From the NCBI GenBank assembly GCA_036337035.1, contig JAYZFC010000010.1, forward strand, positions 55,985-119,984: 64,000 bases of DNA, read 5' to 3'. Every line of letters starts with the position of its first letter. Position 1 is the first letter of the stretch. Source of the DNA: TMED78 sp036337035. Its GTDB lineage: Bacteria; Pseudomonadota; Gammaproteobacteria; Steroidobacterales; Rariloculaceae. Positions 60,672 to 64,000 of the stretch are shown in pieces. The position numbers were made by a program, and so were the translations under genes. The notes below the pieces were generated by a model, which did no database searches, was not told where the DNA came from, and was given only the letters and a program-made list of their open reading frames with translations.

Positions 60672-62843
60672 ATGATAAATAAATTATTTACTTTTTCCTT
60701 TATATTGTTGATATCTTCTTGTGGAGGAGGAGGTAATAGTGATTTAGGACCGCCCTCTGATTCTGATGGGGATGGCATTATTGATGTTTATGATTTTTTT
60801 CCTTCCATACCTATTGGATCACTAGTTGATACTGACAGAGATGGTGCTCCTGATGATTGTGATTCAGATTGCTTATCAACAGGAATGTATGCAGATTCTG
60901 ATGATGATGGCGATGGTGTTCTAGATGTTGAAGATGAGGCACCATTGAATATTAATGTTCATACTTTACCTAAACCAAGTAATGCTTCATTTGTAATTGA
61001 TTATCTAACTGTGCCTCAAGATATTGGTCAATTATCAGGTACCTCTCAAAATAATAGACCTATAACTTGCTCTATTGTAGATAATACAACTATTGGTACA
61101 ATTAATATTTCTGATAGCTCTTCATGTCAGTTTAATTATACTGGTTTAGAAAACATAACTTCTAATACTACTGATTCTTTTACATTTAAGGTAAATGATG
61201 GGTATATAGATTCCTCAGGAGTAGCTAAAGTCACGCTTTCAATTAAATCTGATCCTCTTTACTTACATCAATGGTATGCTGATAACACTGGGCAAAATAG
61301 TTTTGCTGGGCAATCAGGCTTACTTGGCGAAGATATTAATGTAGATAAGGCTTGGGCAGATGGTTATAAGGGTCTAGGGATTAATATTGCTATTATTGAT
61401 AGTGGCTTAGAGATAGCACATGAAGATATAGAAGACAATATAGCTATTGGGAAGTCATTTAACTTTGTTGATGAGACAACTAACCCTACATCTTCTAGAA
61501 CTGACGGAGATCATGGGACAAGTGTTGCAGGACTTGCTGCATCCGTAGGGTGGAACAATAAAGGTGCTCGTGGTGTTGCTCCAAAAGCTTCTTTAAGAGG
61601 ATTTAATTTCTTGATGAGCCAGGCAACTTCTAATCAAGTGGCCTCTTTAGGCGGAGCTGATTACGCGAATGATGTAGATATTTTTAATTTAAGTTATGGT
61701 CCAAGATTAGAATTTGATACAAGACCATACACACAGGTTGAGGATGCCCTAGTTAATGGAGTGAATAATTTAAGAAATGGCTTAGGTGCAATTTATGTAA
61801 AATCAGCTGGAAATGGATTTAGACTTGAAAATGAAAAAGACCCTTCGCCTAGTTGTAGACAGTTAAATATAAGTTGTAGAAATACTGCTATGGATCCCCA
61901 TAATTCTCTTCCATATTATATTGTTGTGGCAGCTTCAAATGCTTTAGGTGTTAAATCTACATACTCTACAGCCGGCTCGGCTAATTGGGTTACTGCACCT
62001 GGAGGACAATTTGGTAATCATCCTGATTATAGACCATTTGCTTCAAATTATGGACCAGCAATGTTAACAACTGATCAGTCAGGATGCGATAGAGGCTATA
62101 CAACAAGAACTCAGAAAAATGCTTTTCAGGAAAGTCACCCTGACAATCCTAATTGTAATTATACCTCAACATTTAATGGCACTTCATCATCTGCTCCTGT
62201 GTTGTCTGGAGCAATAGCGTTGATCTTAGAGGCAAATTCAAGCCTTACATGGAGAGATGTTAAGCATATATTAGCAACAACATCTGTTCAGATTGATTCT
62301 AGTATTTCTGATAATATGGTTGAAATTGATGGTCAAAGTTACATTGCGGAGCCAGCATGGCTAATCAATGGAGCAGGCTATAAATTTCATAATTGGTATG
62401 GTTTTGGCAGGATTGATGTTTATGCAGCAGTAGTCGCTGCTAAAAACTATGTTTCTGGTAGTCTTGGTACTTATGATTATATAAATAAGACTAACCAAAC
62501 TACGGGAATCTCGATCCCAGATAATTCTGTTACTGGAGCAGCTATAGATATTATGATGACTGATAATTTAGTTATTGAGTCTGTCGAGTTGACAGTAGAT
62601 ATTACACATCCATCTATTGGGGACCTGGGCATAGAGTTAATTTCTCCTTCTGGCACCCGCTCTGTAATGTTTACAATAAGGAATGCTTTTTATGACGAAA
62701 ATGATTTTAATGATTTTAGAATTTCAAGTAATGCTTTTTATGGTGAAAATGTTGTTGGTTCTTGGACATGTAAAGTTGTAGATTCTCTTAATGGAAATAC
62801 AGGTACTTTAAATTCATGCGGAGTTAAATTTTATGGCCATTGA
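60672..62843 (+). CDS. Subtilisin-like S8 protease lipoprotein with Ca-binding repeats and P-domain
   Basis: A 723-residue exported protease. Lipobox ISSC (Cys17) followed by a Gly-rich linker. Thrombospondin type 3-like Ca-binding repeats (about 28-95; DSDGDGIIDVYD, DTDRDGAPDDCD, DSDDDGDGVLDVED). A beta-sandwich, cadherin-like segment (about 105-195). The S8 catalytic domain (about 200-590) has Asp243 in IAIIDSG, His281 in DGDHGTSVAG and Ser505 in FNGTSSSAP. The C-terminal P/homoB domain (about 605-720) ends GSWTCKVVDSLNGNTGTLNSCGVKFYG, as in kexin-type proteases. No N-terminal inhibitor propeptide is visible in this protein. The next gene overlaps it by 11 bases. Confidence 0.93.
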   Translation: MINKLFTFSFILLISSCGGGGNSDLGPPSDSDGDGIIDVYDFFPSIPIGSLVDTDRDGAPDDCDSDCLSTGMYADSDDDGDGVLDVEDEAPLNINVHTLPKPSNASFVIDYLTVPQDIGQLSGTSQNNRPITCSIVDNTTIGTINISDSSSCQFNYTGLENITSNTTDSFTFKVNDGYIDSSGVAKVTLSIKSDPLYLHQWYADNTGQNSFAGQSGLLGEDINVDKAWADGYKGLGINIAIIDSGLEIAHEDIEDNIAIGKSFNFVDETTNPTSSRTDGDHGTSVAGLAASVGWNNKGARGVAPKASLRGFNFLMSQATSNQVASLGGADYANDVDIFNLSYGPRLEFDTRPYTQVEDALVNGVNNLRNGLGAIYVKSAGNGFRLENEKDPSPSCRQLNISCRNTAMDPHNSLPYYIVVAASNALGVKSTYSTAGSANWVTAPGGQFGNHPDYRPFASNYGPAMLTTDQSGCDRGYTTRTQKNAFQESHPDNPNCNYTSTFNGTSSSAPVLSGAIALILEANSSLTWRDVKHILATTSVQIDSSISDNMVEIDGQSYIAEPAWLINGAGYKFHNWYGFGRIDVYAAVVAAKNYVSGSLGTYDYINKTNQTTGISIPDNSVTGAAIDIMMTDNLVIESVELTVDITHPSIGDLGIELISPSGTRSVMFTIRNAFYDENDFNDFRISSNAFYGENVVGSWTCKVVDSLNGNTGTLNSCGVKFYGH

Positions 62844-63444
62844 TAAAGCTTTTTTAAGACAACTAATTTTTACTTTATTTATTTTTATTTTTTGCTCTTT
62901 CTCGTACTATGCAGTTTCTCAAGCTTATTTTGAGCCGTGTAGTGAAGATTTTATTAAATCTCATGCTTCTGGTCCAATAATTAATTCAGAGTTAAGTTCC
63001 TATCAAATAATCACTAATAGTAGTGTTTCTTCAATTATTAAAATGGATAATCATCAGCATCTAGGGGAAGAAGATAGCTTAGATAATAATGAAGTGTGGT
63101 CTATGGATTATGGATCATTCCACTTATCTGTTAATAATGAAGCTTCAGAGATTTTATCTGATAATGTTTTATCTAATTACCGTTTAGCACTAAATCTTGA
63201 CAGAGGTAATATAGCTATTGTTACTGGTGAGATTATAGTTAAGTTTTCTGAAAAAATAGAAGTAGAAGAAGTAGCTAATGACTATAATATTATTTTAAAA
63301 GCTCATTATGAATATAACAATACAGCTTTTTTTATAGTTAGTGATCATTTTAGAATTGCTTCAGTTTTACAGTCAATGAAACAAGATCAAAGAATAAGTT
63401 CAGCATATATAGATGTTATAGATTCAATAAACGTTCCAAATTAA
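62833..63444 (+). CDS. Exported protein with S8-propeptide-like C-terminal domain
   Basis: A 203-residue protein starting at ATG 62833 inside the protease gene, so translation is coupled. An N-terminal signal or anchor spans about residues 9-30. The middle is Ser/Asn-rich. The last 70 residues (VTGEIIVKFSEKIEVEEVANDYN to ISSAYIDVID) follow the pattern of subtilisin inhibitor I9/fervidolysin-type propeptides: a first beta strand with VKF, a helix, then hydrophobic strands, and a final V..A motif variant. The catalytic gene upstream lacks such a domain. I infer a chaperone or inhibitor supplied in trans. Confidence 0.6.
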   Translation: MAIDKAFLRQLIFTLFIFIFCSFSYYAVSQAYFEPCSEDFIKSHASGPIINSELSSYQIITNSSVSSIIKMDNHQHLGEEDSLDNNEVWSMDYGSFHLSVNNEASEILSDNVLSNYRLALNLDRGNIAIVTGEIIVKFSEKIEVEEVANDYNIILKAHYEYNNTAFFIVSDHFRIASVLQSMKQDQRISSAYIDVIDSINVPN

Positions 63445-63497
63445 TTAATAGTGTCAACCTAAAATGAAACCTCACGTTTTATACGTAGAAATGTTAA

Positions 63498-63536
63498 AAT
63501 AACTAATAATAAGTTTTTTTATAAGTTATTGTTTTT
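63498..63536 (+). terminator. Possible terminator after the protease pair
   Basis: AATAACT (63498-63504) pairs with AGTTATT (63524-63530), followed by G and six T. Only one G-C pair in the stem, so weak. It lies between the propeptide-like gene and the partial gene at 63575. Confidence 0.35.
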
Positions 63537-63574
63537 TAAAGGTATTTTAAAATCTAATAATGGAGAATTTTACT

Positions 63575-64000
63575 ATGAATAATAAAATAGCGGGTTTTAT
63601 ATTAATTTTTTGTATTTTTTCTTTAAATGCTGCAGAAGCAAGACTTTCTTTACCAAAGTCACATGTTAAAGTTTACGATACTGTTATTAATAATGTTGAT
63701 GCTGCTACTAAAGCTGCTCTAGAATCAAAAAAAGCAGAAGTCACTCAATTAAAGGCTGATATTAAGGCATATAAAGATGCTGGAGACAACACTGCTGCTC
63801 GAGCTTCTGCAAAATCTCTCAGAGCTAAGCAACGTGAATTAGATAAGGGTTTAAGAAGTGCTATAAAAAATGACACTAATCTTCAAAGCACTATAGCAAG
63901 CGAAAAAAGAACTGCAAATGCTGCTGGTAGATTTGCAAAAGGTGCGAGTGCTAAGAAAACTATGGATAAGATATTAGCAGCTGCTTCTTCATCTCAATCT
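63575..64000 (+). CDS. Exported Ala/Lys-rich helical protein, partial
   Basis: The frame runs from ATG 63575, preceded by TGGAGAA, to the window edge: 142 residues, C-terminus missing. Signal peptide about 1-21, ending AEA-R. The mature part is rich in Ala, Lys and Ser with heptad-like helix (ALESKKAEVTQLKADIKAYKDAGDNTAARASAKSLRAKQREL), suggesting a coiled coil. I do not recognise a family. It may be a periplasmic or surface structural protein. Confidence 0.65.
   Translation, partial: MNNKIAGFILIFCIFSLNAAEARLSLPKSHVKVYDTVINNVDAATKAALESKKAEVTQLKADIKAYKDAGDNTAARASAKSLRAKQRELDKGLRSAIKNDTNLQSTIASEKRTANAAGRFAKGASAKKTMDKILAAASSSQS

Noticed and set aside
58959..64000. Genomic island inserted at tRNA-Val
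   Set aside because: The genes after the tRNA look accessory, but there is no integrase and I found no direct repeat of the tRNA 3' end within the window.

Overview
The window is AT-rich (GC by eye in the mid-30s percent) and densely coded. Its gene orders are gammaproteobacterial: rimP-nusA-infB-rbfA-truB-rpsO-pnp, smc-zipA-ligA, scpA-scpB-rluB, ubiG-mupP-(rmuC)-SDR, and gyrA-serC-serA-pheA-aroA-cmk-rpsA-ihfB-lapA-lapB. With an outer-membrane TonB-dependent receptor, a sodium-solute symporter, a sulfatase and many small secreted proteins, this suggests an uncultured marine gammaproteobacterium of the low-GC, SAR86-like type. That placement is inference and has not been tested by phylogeny. 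No gap longer than 300 bases lacks a gene, and I see no rRNA, CRISPR array, insertion sequence or integrase.

Layout. 1-2860 is an iron-uptake block with Fur-box-like sites: a FecA-like receptor (partial), a secreted helix-hairpin-helix protein and, divergently, an MsrQ/ferric-reductase-like haem membrane protein. 2892-7893 is a tight run of exported proteins: two beta-propellers, a DUF6152 protein, an uncharacterised secreted protein and an alpha/beta-hydrolase lipoprotein. 8043-14132 is catabolic: a glutaryl-CoA-dehydrogenase-like enzyme, a TonB-N-terminus-like protein, and a Gfo/Idh/MocA oxidoreductase, an M24 enzyme and a carboxymuconolactone-decarboxylase/AhpD-like protein divergent from a Na+ symporter. 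The last of these has an in-frame TGA where a redox Cys is expected, followed by a SECIS-like hairpin, so I call it a selenoprotein. 14204-18698 holds YceI and a second DUF6152/secreted-family/sulfatase operon.

18789-58930 is mainly housekeeping: translation and RNA decay (rimP to pnp), a zinc-finger-degenerate DksA with a long Lys-rich tail, queF, chromosome condensation (smc, scpA, scpB), division (zipA, yciB), replication and repair (ligA, gyrA, uvrB), aromatic amino-acid and serine synthesis, ribosomal protein S1, LapA/LapB for LPS control, galU, a class III CoA-transferase, a LeuA-family synthase and tRNA-Asn. 58959-64000 is more accessory: tRNA-Val, a fused DUF6152 + secreted-family protein, a MerC-like protein, an S8 protease lipoprotein, a coupled gene that looks like a separately encoded protease propeptide, and a partial Ala/Lys-rich exported protein.

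The points most worth following are the probable selenocysteine protein (9623-10198), the DUF6152 proteins whose predicted mature N-terminus is His-His (4226, 16084, 59057) with a partner family that is fused to one of them, and the S8 protease with an apparent trans-acting propeptide (60672-63444).
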